A DNA stretch of 64,000 bases from Apostichopus japonicus. Lineage: Eukaryota > Echinodermata > Holothuroidea > Aspidochirotida > Stichopodidae. The stretch is from positions 11,882,501 to 11,946,500 of the forward strand of contig NC_092573.1 of NCBI RefSeq assembly GCF_037975245.1, read 5' to 3'. The notes beneath the pieces were generated by a model that saw nothing but the letters and a program-made list of their open reading frames with translations, did no database searches and was not told where the DNA came from. Of this stretch, positions 1-43,215 are shown in pieces; positions within the stretch are counted from its first letter, which is position 1, and each line of letters starts with the position of its first letter. The translations under genes were made by a program, and so were the position numbers.

Positions 1-89
1 CTCTTTATCTGAGTTCAAATAGTCAAAGTTTGTCATGTAACTAAACTACCAATGGTATTACCTTATTTTCTGTGGGTTTTGCTTTGCAG

Positions 90-30009
<29,920 letters not shown>

Positions 30010-30832
30010 AAGTTTAGAAAACCCTGAAGCTAGTGAACACTAACGTCCCTAAAGAGATCAGGGGAATATAATTTGATATTACAAATGCGCTTTCATATGA
30101 TTAAGTAATTTAATTTTCATAACATTTTGTTATATCAATTGGTTAAGCTCTGATACAAATTGATGAATTGTGATATAGAAATGCTGTGAAACTTATTCTT
30201 AGTTCAAACTCTTGTGCCTCTTTTTCTAAGATGCATTTATAGCTTCATCAGAACACTTTGTTAATGTCATCAAGAGATAAAGCAGATAAAAGCAAAATTA
30301 TAGAATGAATAATCTCGTAATATCATTAAGTATAAGATTGCTGTATAAAGTAAAGAAAAAAGGGTTGTCTGCGAACATGAACAAATCATATATTATCTGC
30401 TTCATCATTGATTGTTATTGTCATGAATGATGTCTTAAGTGATTTAATGAGATGGAATACAAGTAATCCGGATTGCAAATTCATATTATATCCTGAAGAA
30501 ACTACCCTGTTTGAATTATATTACTTAAAAAAGGTATACGTACAGTAATCATTAAAAGTTTAACAAGAGAACGTTTACTCTTATTACGAATCTCTGTCGT
30601 ATTAATCGAACTCGCCAAATGCTAGAATATTTTCATTTATTGGAATTGAATCATTAAACTTGAGGTACCGGTAGGGAAATTGATGAATATATATTTATGA
30701 ATATATATAAATTATAGGTGAAGCATTGAACTTGGATGCCTTTTATAAAAAACTGTCGTTTTTCCAAAGTGTTATAGTTCATGTAATATAGGTAAATGAG
30801 GATGGTTGGATTTGCTTCGATCCATGGGAACT

Positions 30833-30838
30833 AATAAA
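30833..30838 (+). terminator. Candidate poly(A) signal AATAAA of the EGF/SEA gene
   Basis: First clear AATAAA downstream of the stop, about 820 bases after it. Variant signals occur earlier (ATTAAA near 30552 and 30654), so the true cleavage site is uncertain. Confidence 0.4.
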
Positions 30839-32439
30839 ATAGCTTGGCCGAATCATGAACGTAAAGCAGAGACGTAAAAGATTTACGATTTCTTATTATC
30901 TCTTATTATTGCTATTTTATGCCATTTTATGTTTATTTTTATGCTTATTTTGCAGTTTTTTCCTTTGTTGATATTTGGTAATTTTTGCCGAACCGAATTG
31001 GTTTGATATGGAATTGCAATGTCCACCATTTTCTCTCTTACATACTTGAAATGTAATGATATTTTTCGCTTATGATGGTAATAACATGAAATACGAGAGA
31101 GAAAATCATGTAAAATTCGCACCAACTGTAAGATTCATTTCACTTACCACTTGACATTCCATTGTAGTATGCTCTATTTCTTTATTTGATTTGAACGCAT
31201 AGCAATCTGTTAAAAAACACATAGAAAAATGTTACAAGCAGGAATTAAATTGGCAATCTAATTGAATTATCGTATTTGTGTATGTATCTATATGTACAGA
31301 ATATCTGTTATAATCTTACTCAACACAAACGACCTCCCATAGGAGAAACAGGAAGAAGGGTGATTAATGTATGTATGTTTTTTGGCAGCAGTTCTGATAA
31401 AGGAAATTACAGAGTAGACGAAGTTGAAGGCACACGTTACCAACCCTCTTGATCACGCCAACAACCCTCCCCCTTCCCTCCCCTCCCCTCCCCCACAACT
31501 AACAATTCATAAATAACTGGTGAAAGAATTCAAAACTTAACTAAAATAAACTATTGTAAGTGTTGCCTTAAATTTGTTACTAAAGGAATGATATAAAAGG
31601 ATTACAAAACACCTGTGAAATAAACTATCATAGTAATGGTGCCTGAACCATTCGTGACTGGTTTCTTATTGGTTAATTTAAATGACGCATAATCCCAGAC
31701 CTATTGTGAGAACATAAGCCTGTGTAGATTAATGTATAGTTGCTAGGACTTGTTTTAGGGTGGGCGATTTTCGGGTCAAATTTTCACGTCATATTGTGGG
31801 ACAAAATGAAACACCTTTGCTTAATTTCCTCTTAATATTTTACTCTATGGCTCCAATATTTTGGAATATGTTTAAACCATTAACAGCAAACATAACCGAA
31901 CATAATTATTTTGCTATAGGGAAGGTGGGGTTCTGGATAATTACTTTGATGAAATGTTCCCTACAAATTGGGTCGGATTCAAAATTTCACCCATAGAATC
32001 TTGGGTATCAGCATTACCTCAATAACAGATTCCCGTTAGCATTAATACTGCACTTTAGGTTTGGAGTAAAGGGAAGAGATTGTAAATAGAAAATTTTAGT
32101 TTTTACGTTAATCCACGAAAGGTACAAACGTTTTACAATGATACATTCCATTCAAGTCTCTAAACAGGAAATATAAGGTTTATTAACTCGTTTTAATACG
32201 GGTCAGTTCTTTTATAAAGTTGCTAGGTTCCTGAAACAGAAAATAGAGTTCTCCGTATGAACAGGGGGAAGGTTTTACCTGTGCTCATCGTTCGTTTTTG
32301 TATACTGCCCCCAGATGTGGAATCACACTCAGCAGGTCATTTCTGCATTGAATATCGACATCTTTTACTGTCTTTGCTGTGCTGCCTAATTGAAGTGCCC
32401 TCTTAACATAGGCAACGTTGGATCTTGAGTCTGAGCTTA
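30839..32439. other. Intergenic, no gene seen
   Basis: AT-rich sequence with short C-rich tracts near 31465-31495. The small open frames have no domain pattern or splice context. I see no RNA gene or clear repeat here. Confidence 0.6.
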
Positions 32440-32745
32440 AAGGGTGTGAAGACTCACGCACAAAGAAACGTCTGATGCCGGTAATCTTACCTACTTTCGA
32501 ATGAGGTGTAACAGAAGTGTTAGACACCACCATCGATCCCAGAAAATACACACACAGTTTGCTACCATCGGTAATTAGACACTAGTGTACAGTCAATACA
32601 TATAGCTACGGTCAATACCCACAGCACAGTGTACATAGCAGCGATGGACATCTCAGGTCTAGATAAAAGATTACAAGGAATCACGTTTCATTACTGTCTG
32701 CATTTTGTAGCGATACGTGCAAGCAACGGAAAGTTAACTTTTTTT
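32440..32745 (+). mobile_element. Dispersed repeat, second copy of the 16288 element
   Basis: Collinear with 16288-16615 from AAAGGGTGTGAAGACTCAC to AAAGTTAACTTTTT. It lies immediately beside the low-coordinate end of LINE copy 1, but the other LINE copy at 43284 lacks it, so it is an independent insertion. Confidence 0.8.
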
Positions 32746-32767
32746 CAGAGCGCGGACACGCGGTTTG

Positions 32768-35755
32768 AAGCACACAGACTACGGAAAATTGTGTGCAATT
32801 CTTCATTTTCAAGTGAGTGTATTACGTGAAATGTCTCTGACAATAGTTTCTAAGTATCCTTCAAAAGTTTGGAAGTTTTTTCACTATACGTTCCCCTTAA
32901 ACGGAATGTGAAATTTTTCTTAAGCTTACAGGCACATTCATAATATCCAACCCAACCTCGTGTGAATCCTCAGATTTAAAGAAGGAAATAACTGTGCCAT
33001 TGTTCAAGTGTTTCCAAGTTGTACTATAGTATGTTGTTCCTTTTTTTATTTCTTTCCAGTATACATATAAAATTTATAGAGAGGAGTCATATAATACCTC
33101 AACAAGAAAACTAACTAATATAAAAAAGTTATTTTTTATGATGGATATCATATCAAATACATTTACACATACTAAAGTTAAGACATAAAACGATATAACA
33201 AACAGACTACAACAAACAGTCCAAGAAAAACTGATATAAAAGGGGAAAAATTGTTAAGATGATAGGAAATCATATGAAGTACATTTACACATACAAAAGT
33301 TAATACATAAAACGTTATAACAAACAGACTACAACAAATATTCTAAGTGCTCGGATGGAATGTATAAGCAGCACGATAAATAACGTTCGGTTTTACGAGG
33401 GGATTTCTTAGATTTTTGCTCGATTTGTTCAGGAGACTTTTAAGTACAGTATACAAAGAGTGATTCTGATCACTGTAAATCTTATTAGCCATTCTTGTAA
33501 ACTCAGGTCTTGCAGCAGCATTTACTTTTTCTAAAAGTATATTGTAATCTAAATTAAATATAGCTGATGTGTATTTAAGAAACTTCATTCTTTTTCTTTG
33601 CTTTTCTTGCAATATAAAATGGTACCAGACACGCACTGTATATATCACATGTGCCAGGGTAGAGTATTGAAAACATTTTCCTTAGCATTTTGGTTAAAGA
33701 AAGACACAACGTATAAGCCACACTAGATACTATATGATGTACTTGTTTTAATACCTTGATGTTTTGCAAGAAAAGGTCAAACTGTTGTCGCTGTATACTC
33801 CCAGTACTCAGTTTTGGAAGTTCTACCCACCTCAGATCCCTCAATAATAATACGTTGCGATCTTGATAGAATGAGACCTTCATGTTTTATGGTTTTATTT
33901 TCAAAAACAAATTCCTTTATTTTTTTTGGGGGGGGGGGGTGACACAATAAAGTCTTGCGGTCACATGTTGGAACTATGTCATTTACAGAACATGGATAAT
34001 TTCATTGGTCAGTTTCAACAGAGCTCTTAGGAATTGTGCAAAATACAGCAGTATCATCGGCATATTCTGTAAAAGAAATGTATGAATTTGACCTAATATT
34101 TATAAGTTTATATAGTACATAATATAAGCATATATAGCAGAGAATGGATCCCCCTCCTCTAAGGCACACCAACCTTTATTTCCGATATTTCCGATAACCC
34201 TTTATCCAACCTAACTTGTCTGGACCATCCTTGAAGAAATTGTGTCAGCCAATGAATAAGCCATGTTTCTTTGATACATCGTAAAACATCCTTCATTAAT
34301 TGATTTGGCAGTATTAAACGCACTTGAAAAGTCAAGAAAAAGACCTTTTGTTATAATTCTTTACGTACAATCTTAATGAGACACAATATCATGGAGTAAT
34401 CAAACGTTTGATATCTGCAATATATAGATTCTTCGAGTGGCTTGCAACTTCCGTTTTGGAACAGCAAATGCCTTCTCCTTTTTTATGTCGAGCAACCTTA
34501 TAGGTTAACAATCCCAATGTATGGAAACCATGGCTGAGGGTGTATCAGTTTGGTGATGTTCATTTGGTTTGTATGTCCATATTCTGACTTGGTTTAGTTT
34601 TCCAAAAGGTCTGGTATAACTTCCCCTGTGATCCTAGGATTCTTAGCCTGTGGAAGAAAACATCCAAGGTTCTGTCAAATCTGAAGTTTGCTATACAGAT
34701 TTTCTAGTAATTCGGTCTTAACGCCTCCCCTCCTCGTCCTTTGTAGCAAAGTAACTACTTAAGTATAAACTATTCTAGTACCTTCCAAAGTTTCATGTAA
34801 AAGTAAGTGACCTTCAACTATGTAACTAGGTATTACTAAGCCAGATAAAGGTAGCTAAAAATTAGGCTAGAGCAATGCTCGTGATGAACAAAGCCGCCAA
34901 CAGCTAAGAGAAACCGTACTTCTTTAGGGAGATATTAAATTTTTTAACGATTCTTTACATATTAAATTGAAGCTGGTGTTTGCATGTTTTAATTTGTCAT
35001 AATACTGGTTTTTGTTTATTGAACTGTTTACATTCACATTGAAAGGAGACAGGAAACCAAAATAATTAAATTACACCCCCCCCCCCCTCCCACCATCCAA
35101 AGTGGCACTACACATTGGCAAACAATTAGCTCCATGCCACGACTTTTAAAAACCAATTTACTCCCGTATCGTGCAAGATAATGGATAGTTTAGGGATAAG
35201 TTCATCACAAGGATCTTGGTGATATAAGTTCATTATGATGGTTGGGATCCTTCCCTTTAATACGTAGGTATAGTTAGGCTAACACTAAGGATGGTTTAAA
35301 TTAATTAACCTTGGTCTAGGTATTGTAGTCTTTGCGGTCACAATTAAATTTTGAGTGATATATTCATCATTTTTATACGAGTTACAAACATTGTCATCAA
35401 TGTCCGTCAATGACTTACACCGTATGTTTCTTCATTTACACACAGCTCTAATTAAATGTACACCGATTCAGTAGAGATAAATATCGTTACTCAAGTCTAC
35501 TGTATATAGCTACTCGCGCAACAGATACAGGCATCGAATGTACTGCAATCATAACACTAGGCTACTATTCAGGTATATTATTGTTGACCCACTGGCCATT
35601 CTGTTTTCACGAGTTATGCTATCGTGTATGAAATGCTGCATTAATCAATTAAAAGACGAGGTGGAAATAATAAATTGTGTTACTGAGTGGTTATAATGAC
35701 TAAAGTATTCATCAGTTTGTGAAAACGAGAGTGGGCCTTAGGTGGACATTCGTCA
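32768..35755 (-). mobile_element. LINE (non-LTR retrotransposon) copy 1, degenerate
   Basis: Minus-strand reverse transcriptase blocks in order: LFLDFSSAFNT at 34305-34345 (catalytic Asp block A), WLIHWLTQFLQGW and RQVRLDKGLSE (about 34180-34290), KVGVP with a stop just after it (about 34160), and EYADDTAVF with the catalytic YADD at 34053-34064. A further open stretch (33343-33648) is the region after the YADD block. Frameshifts and stops make it inactive. It shares its low-coordinate edge and most of its length with 43284-46375. The SSAFNT/YADD style fits CR1/L2/Rex-like families. Confidence 0.85.
33107..33340. repeat. Tandem duplication of about 120 bp near the LINE 3' end
   Basis: Two units share ATACATTTACACATAC, then AGTTAA(G/T)ACATAAAACG, then ATAACAAACAGACTACAACAAA. 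A related pair with more divergence is present in LINE copy 2 (about 43710-43895), so the duplication may predate both copies. Confidence 0.8.
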
Positions 35756-36996
35756 AAAATCAGTCAAAAATCAGTGAACAATATGCTTACCCTATAGGCC
35801 GTTATTATAGATTCCTTCAAGACACACACGAATGATTTTAAATTGCAAAAAAAAAAAAAATGATGCTACATTTTAAAGGAGTTAAATTTAAGAGAAATAG
35901 GTTTTCTTATCACATATTATTTGCCTCCCATTAAGTCATCTATTATAACAAAAAAAAAAGAAGAAGACAACGTTCATTCTTTCTTAGGTCTGTGTATGAC
36001 TAGACGTTATTTATGTTGTAAGGTAAATAAAATTGCGACTTTCGATGACTTATCCATGGATGTATTAACAGCATCACTTTATCATAGATTTGTACTTTTG
36101 AAGATATTTAAAAATGTTGTTCATTGCATAAAACCACAACGCTATAGCGTTACAAAAGTGTTATACGTTCTTTTGAGTAATATAGCAGACCTCTTACCTT
36201 TTTTTTTTTATACTTTTCGTTGCACTGATTGGGTGAATAAATTGCATACATTGTTAGTGGAAGTGTCACAGAAAGGGGTAACCTAACTCAAATGGATGCC
36301 CATTGTCCCCCTTGTGAATCAAATCGTTTCCTACAAAAACGTTCATTTTCAGGTTATTTCTCTATAAAACATATACACAATAACACAGAGCAAAATGTAT
36401 CCAAATAACTAACACAGCGATAACAAGCATCAAACAAACAAATCCCAAAGGCAAACTCGATTCGCCTCTACATCGATGTGTCACACGCATTCAAGTTGTC
36501 ATGAAGATAGTAAGTTTACATACAGTGGCAACGTTCCTCGATTAGTTTACGAGAGGTGAACCACGTAACATTAATAATTGGGTGTGGTGATGCTGTTTTA
36601 TTTACTCTCAAAATAGTGCTGTGTCAGTACTTAAGCGTAAAGCGAGCCTGAGCCATTTTAAAATAATTTCAATAAGTCTGATCCTACTAGTATAAGTCTA
36701 CAACGTTTAAAATAACTTGCATCCGCTCGAAATATTAACTACTACCGCCGGAAAAGTTACCAATGAGATAGAGTATCAATATATTTGATACTTTGGTTGT
36801 TATAATTAAAATATGAAATTAAACTCGACTCGACGAAGTGAACATCACGAAGATAGGAAAGCAGCTTAGAAATTCGTTGGTAAAAGATGGAGATTACGCC
36901 AAAGAGAACTGTTGTCGTTCATATATCTTTACAACAGTGCATATATAACAAAGGCCTAGACGTTAACATCGGCAACATAACAGTTTACAATACGTA
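35756..36996. other. Intergenic, no gene supported
   Basis: A 121-residue open frame at 35921-36286 has no recognisable domain, begins in a poly-A stretch and lies beside TE sequence, so I do not call it. Otherwise nothing is seen. Confidence 0.5.
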
Positions 36997-37014
36997 CACT
37001 GAAAACTTAAATTG

Positions 37015-37380
37015 TCCACCGACTAACATAACGTTAGTCCATCTGGTGCCTCTACCGACTAACATAGCCTTAGTCAGTTGCTATACCGACTAATTTATTC
37101 CTTAGTCAGTTGGATTTCTTAGTCGGTCATCTTAGTCCGTCAGCTTAGTCGATCAACAATATCTTAGTCGGTAAATGTATATTAGTCAGTTACATTAGTT
37201 GGTGACATTAGTCGGTCATTACCGACTAATTTATATGAGCCACCGACTAGTTTATAGCAGGTTTTACATTAGTCAGGATGGTGCCTCTCCCGACTAACCT
37301 TTCTTAGTCGGTATCGACTGACTAGTTGCACTGACTAGAATCACTGAAAGAATTAAACCCGACTAGTTTCACTGACTAGA
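37015..37380. repeat. Subterminal ACCGACTAA/TTAGTCGGT cluster, left
   Basis: About 22 copies of a nine-base motif in both orientations, irregularly spaced by roughly 10-25 bases, such as ACCGACTAAC, CTTAGTCAGT and CTTAGTCGGT. Such clusters are typical transposase-binding arrays. Confidence 0.85.
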
Positions 37381-38015
37381 ATCACTGAAAGAAAAGAGAG
37401 CAAAAGAAACACAAATAATGTGTCCGTTGACAGTATTTATTTCTAATAAAACTTCTGATGTCTACAAAAGCTGACTTTCGACAGATGGAGAAGAAATCAC
37501 TGCAAACAAAAATCTGAAAATCTGATTTTATTCCAACAAAGTTAAGACAAGTTAATGGATCAAACATGAATCGCAAAAGTATAGCACTGCACAATAATGC
37601 AAAGTTGAATCTTGGGCAAGGGTTCCTCATGACTTTCGTTTTAAAGTGGTACCCCAAATCGACACCAGTTAAGTCTTCACGAACAAAGAGTGTTTCTCTT
37701 AACTACAAATGGACTCCCACTTGTCTTCAAGAAGCCAAAACTCTGCACCATTATTGACCTGTGAACAGAAAATATGATATACGTGTAAGCACAGATACAG
37801 ATATAGCACATGATAACTCACATTATCATAAACATACATTTACATTAAAATTTTATAACATATTGGGAGGTATACATTTAAATCTAGGTCTCTCAAATTA
37901 TAAGCCAGGAATAGCAGCTTTACCAAATAATTATTAGCTTTGCACAGCATAACACCAAGTTATTTTTCAAAGCTTAATAATCATGTTAATCATGTTAATA
38001 ATGATCCCAATAGAC

Positions 38016-40730
38016 CGGGAGCCCAGAGAGTTTGGTTAGCTGGGAAGGTAACCAATTGCCTTGTACATCACAATGTTCACAGTGCTTTCCTGTATATGAA
38101 ACCAGACGACTGGCAAACCGGCTGTGGTGGGTGTGGCTGGGAGAGCAATTTTAATTTCACCTGATAGCTAACCTAGATCAGTTTTCATAGTAACCACATC
38201 AAAGTAAGTACAATGTGTCAGGTATGGCCCCAAGAGCAACAAATGGCCATTGCTAGTAATTATTGGTGGTGGGGTACCCCTGCCAGTGATCTATAATTGA
38301 CCCCTCACGGCTGACCTAGGTCAGCTTATGAGGTAACCACTTGAAACCTACTTTTGGTTAGGACTTCAGATATACTGATGGGCATTGCCAGTAATTTTTA
38401 TTGGTGGGGTACCCCTGCCAGTAGACCCCCAAAATGCCCAACCCCCATTGATCTAGATGAGCTCATGATGTAACCAGTTGAAAACTACTGGAAAATGATA
38501 GGTATCACTTCATATGTAAGGGATGGGCATTTCCAGTAATATATATTGGGGGAGGGGGGGTACCCCTGTCAGTAGACCCCCAAAATGCCCATCCCCACAT
38601 TGACCTAGGTTAGCTCATAAGGTAACCAGTTGAAACCTACTGGAAAATGTTGGTTAGGACTTCAGATACAAGGGATGGGCATTGCCAGTAATTTTTATTG
38701 GTGGAGTACCCCTGCCAGTAGACCCCCAAAATGCCCATCACCTCATTGACCTAGGTCAGCTCATGATGTAACCAGTTGAAAACTTACTGGAAAATGATAG
38801 GTATCACTTCATATGTAAGGAATGGCATTTCCAGTAATTTATATTGGAGGGGGTACCCCTGCCAGTAGACCCCCAAAATGCCTATCCCCTCATCGACCTA
38901 GGTGAGCTCATGAGGTAATCAGTTGAAACCTACTGGAAAATGATAGGTATCACTTCATATGTAAGGGATGGGAATTTCCAGAAGTTAATATTAGTGGGGT
39001 ACCCCTGCCAGTAGACCCCAAAATGCCCATCCCCTCATTGACCTAGGTGAGCTCATGATTTGACCAGTTGAAACCTACTGGAAAATGATAGGTATCACTT
39101 CATATGTAAGGATGGGCATTTCCAGTATTTTACATTGGTGGACCACCACTGCCAGAGTCCGCCCCCCCCCCATTATTAACATAGGTGAGCTAATGGTGTG
39201 ATCAATTGAAAACTACTGGAAAAGAAACCAAGTTTCAGGTCATAGGTCGTAGATTAATGTTTTATGGTTTTTCACAAAAAATGTCCCCATGCTGAAAAAA
39301 TTGGTTTGGCAACAAAAATCACAAACACTGAATCATTCACCAGATTCAACATATTTTTCCTTGACACCTGGAAACAGGCTGTTGCCACTGGCATGGACCA
39401 CATGTTTCAATCAGACAATCACCAAGGCATTAGTAAAGCTACGGTAACTTGAACGGACCACTTCAGAACAGCTGAATGAAATGAACGTTGACTGTCAAGA
39501 ACATACTTCCTGAATAACCACACAGGTTGTATTCAGTCATTTGAGGCCACCTTTGAGTGGTTACACTGTATCTGGGGTGTTTAGGGGAGTTTTTGGGTGT
39601 GAGCTATAATATAATGTTAGACAGTGTTTGGAGATGTTGGGAAAATGGACAGGGGTACCCCACCAGTGGAAATAACTGGAAATTACTCTGCTTAAATCTG
39701 GAGTCCTACCTATCATTTTCCAGTAGTTTTCAATTGGTCACACCAAAAGCCCACCTAGTTTAAAAGGGGGGGTGGGGCGGACTCTGGCAGTGGTGGCCCA
39801 CCAATATAAATTACTGGAAATGCCCATCCCTTACATATGAAGTGATACCTATCATTTTCCAGTAGGTTTCAACTAGTTAAATCATGAGTTGACCTAGATC
39901 AATGAGGGGAGGGGCATGTTGGGGGTCTACTGGCAGGAGTACACCACTAATAGAAATTACTGGAAATGCCCATCCCTTACATATAGAATCCTGTCAATCA
40001 TTTTCCAGTAGTTTTCAACTGGTTAAATCATGAGCTGACCTAGATCAATGAGGGGGGGGGGGGGCCATTTTGGGGGTCTACTGGCAGGGGTACCCCACCA
40101 ATATAAATTACTGGAAATGCCCATCCCTTACATATAGAGTCCTGCCAATCATTTTACAGTAGTTTTCAACTGGTTACCTCATGAGCTTGTCTAGGTCAAT
40201 GGGGGATGGGCATTTTGGGGGTCTACTGGCAGGGTTACCCCACCAATATCAATGACTGGAAATGCCCATCCCTTACATATGAAGTGATACCTATCATTTT
40301 CCAGTAATTTTTCAACTGGTTATCACATGAGCTGACCTAGGTCAATGAGGGAATGGGCATTTTGGGGGTCTACTGGCAGGGGTATCCCACCAATATAAAT
40401 TACTGGAAATGCCCATCATTTACATTTGAAGTAATAAAAGAGGGGTCAATTATTGATCACTGGCAGGGGTACCCCACCACCAATAATTACTGGCGATGGC
40501 CATTTGTTGCTCTTGGGGCCAAACCTGACACATTGTTCTTACTTTGATGTGGTTACCATGCAAGCTGATCTAGGTTAGCTATTAGGTGACTTTAAAATTG
40601 CTCTCCCAGCCACACCCACTACAGTCGGTTTGCCAGTCGTCTGGTTTCATATACAGGAATGCATTGTGAACATTTTGTTGTACCAGGCAATTGGTTACCT
40701 TCCCAGCTAACCAAACCCTCTGGACTCCCG
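38016..40730. mobile_element. Fold-back element, 2.7 kb palindrome with tandem-repeat arms
   Basis: The left outer arm (GTTTGGTTAGCTGGGAAGGT at about 38030) is the inverse of the right outer arm (ACCTTCCCAGCTAACCAAAC at about 40700), and the arms stay collinear for over 1 kb. Each arm holds five or six tandem units of about 147 bp marked by GATGGGCATTTCCAGTAAT and GGGGTACCCCTGCCAGTAGA. The middle (about 39170-39760) is unique with no recognised protein. Long inverted repeats made of tandem repeats are the hallmark of fold-back elements. Confidence 0.85.
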
Positions 40731-41590
40731 CTCTACAGATCAGTAAAAATTTGACCAAACTTATGAAGCTTGCACGTAAATGATATACCAGACTGTTTTT
40801 TTTGTAAAACAGGTTATAAAAAGTATCTTTAGTATCATTAAACAGTTGGGTACAATAGTTTAACTCACTCTTCCATCTTTTTTCTCTATGGTACTTGTTC
40901 CTTTGCTTTTTGGACTCTCGGATAAACTCTTTTGTTCTGCGAAGGGTACCAATATATCATCTTAAAACATGTCTTTAAGCCATATATAACACAGTTCTCC
41001 TCTTCTGTTGTTGCCTCCACACTGGTGTCGTACATCACAGGAAACCTCACCTTTGACTTGGATATTTGGCTTTTCAATTCTTCCTGGAAAAAAGAAACAG
41101 CAAAGTATCCATCATTTGAAAAAAAAAATTAAATAAAGTTGTCACCACAAAGTTATGTGAGATTTGCTTCCACTATAGTCTCAAAAAACAATCCCAAATT
41201 TTGAAGCAGACTGTATAAAGCTGAAAATTTGAACCAGAGTGTCATCACCATTGCAACCAGAATCAAATGCCCAGAATACAGAGATAATAAAACATGGGCT
41301 AAATCTTTGTTTGTTTTTATGATCTTTAACAATATACAATTTTAGAAACACAAATGCACTGAGCCAACTTATTTATAGGCCTAATCGTTTTTAGTTGTTA
41401 TTTTGCTTGCTCACATAACAAGCCTGTTTAGACCTAGGCTAGAGAAGAATCAGTACTTTGTTACACTAAGTTTGTCTTTCGGTCGTTTTGATTTAGTCTT
41501 ACTAGTAGTACTAAATTATATAATGGACCGGCGAAGACTGAATTACAAATAAATGTCAAAAAAACCTCATAATCTACGAATCGATGCATA
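40731..41590. other. Non-coding, nothing recognised
   Basis: AT-rich stretch between the fold-back element and the G-rich repeat end. Short open frames only; no domain, tRNA or repeat pattern that I can support. Confidence 0.5.
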
Positions 41591-41594
41591 TACA

Positions 41595-41790
41595 TTCAGG
41601 CGCGTATCCAGGGGGGGGCGTTGGGGGCGCGCGCCCCCCGGGTAAGAAAAAGAGGAGAGAAAAAAAGAGAAGAAAAAAGGGAAAAAGAGGGGGAAAAAAG
41701 AGGAGGAAGGAGAGGAAGGAAGGGAAAAGAAAAAAAAAAGAAAGAGAGAAAAAGGAGAAAAGGAGGGAGTAGAAGATAAACGCCAAGACA
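41595..41790. repeat. G-rich transposon-type end followed by purine tract
   Basis: CAGGCGCGTATCCAGGGGGG followed by GC-rich CGCGCGCCCCCCGGG and about 130 bases that are almost only A and G. An inverted counterpart (CATGGATACGCCCCTG) ends at 47841. Ends of the type CAGGGGCGTATCCAGG are common for hAT-like repeats; this is a fragment. Confidence 0.5.
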
Positions 41791-41956
41791 CCGGGAAGAG
41801 AAGAGGAACTTTCATAATTAAAGCGCTGATCACTATTATATACACATGGTAGCCAGTGACGAATCGAGGATTACGGGGGGGGGGGGGTGCGTCTCACCCT
41901 ACCCCTTACACCGACAACTCCATTTTTGACGTTTCCATTTTCATCCTCACTAATGT

Positions 41957-42010
<54 letters not shown>
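41957..42010. repeat. (TA)n microsatellite
   Basis: About 26 TA units with one interruption near the end. Non-coding. Confidence 0.95.
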
Positions 42011-42011
<1 letters not shown>

Positions 42012-42754
42012 CCATCTATGGTCTATCATAACGCGTGTGTGTGTATGGACGCCTTAAACAATTGTACAATTGTGCTATGAAACCAACTGCGGCTGGTCTC
42101 GGACTCGACCGAGTCGTCGGGAACATGACGCACCCATCACTTCTTGAGATTGTTCCCATCTGCATGAAAACGCGCGCCCACAACCCTACGCCCCATCCCT
42201 CTAATCGCTTCCCGATGAGTTACGAAACTTAATTAATGGCCTTCGCTCGTAGTACCAAGACCTTGACTAAATCCGGCAACACACCACTTCATCGATAACA
42301 AGTGATCGGGTATATCGTCCCCGTTCTGGCGTAGTGACGAATGTTCAAAATGTGAGTTTTGAGAAAACTCGCTCTAAAGATTTTCATATTTTGACTTTAG
42401 TATAGCGTAACTAAAAGAGGATCTTTTTTACCGAAAGTTGTCAATATTTTAAATATAACAAATAGAACTTTGAGTTCTCATGTTTGTTGCTGAAATTTCT
42501 TACATAGTAGTAATTTTAGTGTAAACATTTTCGTCGTTATGTCATGTCATTTTCAGTTAATTTTAGACATTCGCCACACATTCGTCACTGTGCTAGAACT
42601 AAATTTTGAAGTTTCGTCTTGTCACAGACTTGTATTCGTCACTTTTGTGTATAGTAGCCATAGGGTGCACCGTGAATGTTCACTGTCACATGGGGAGAGA
42701 AAGGGGGGGGGGGGTTAGGTGGAATAACCTTACGATAGAAGAAAATAATCGAAG

Positions 42755-43215
42755 GGGTGGTACATTGGTCTTATTAATTTTAAGAAGAATGTCCACGGTT
42801 TACTTTAATGTATAAAATAGACAAGGAATGGGTTATACGCAGGTATCAACATACGTGTTTTAGTATGTTTTTCTTGAGTGACATGGATGGAGTCGGATAT
42901 GACGAGGGGAGGTGGTATATAGGGCAAGGAGAGCCGGCTGTTGAAATGGTGGTATATTGGTCTTATTAATTTAAAAAGAACGCCCACGTTTTGTTGCAAT
43001 GTATAAAATAGACAAGGAATTTGTATGGGTTATGGGCGGATGTAAGTGCTTTAGTATGTGTTTCTTCGGTGAAATGTAGGGTGTCGGATAGAGAGATGTT
43101 GAGGTAGGGAGGGCAAGGAGAGCCGGCTGCTGAAAGGGTTATATATTGGTCCTATCTATTTTAAAGAACCCCCACCATTTTCTATAATGTATAAAATAGA
43201 CAAGGTATATGATGA
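42755..43215. repeat. Tandem repeat, about 190-bp unit, 2.4 copies
   Basis: Unit start TACATTGGTCTTATTAATTT recurs near 42761, 42951 and 43141, with AATGTATAAAATAGACAAGG and GAGAGCCGGCTG in each unit. Moderately diverged copies. Confidence 0.85.

Noticed and set aside
35921-36286. 121-residue ORF
   Set aside because: Starts in an A-rich tract, has no recognisable motif and lies beside transposon debris.
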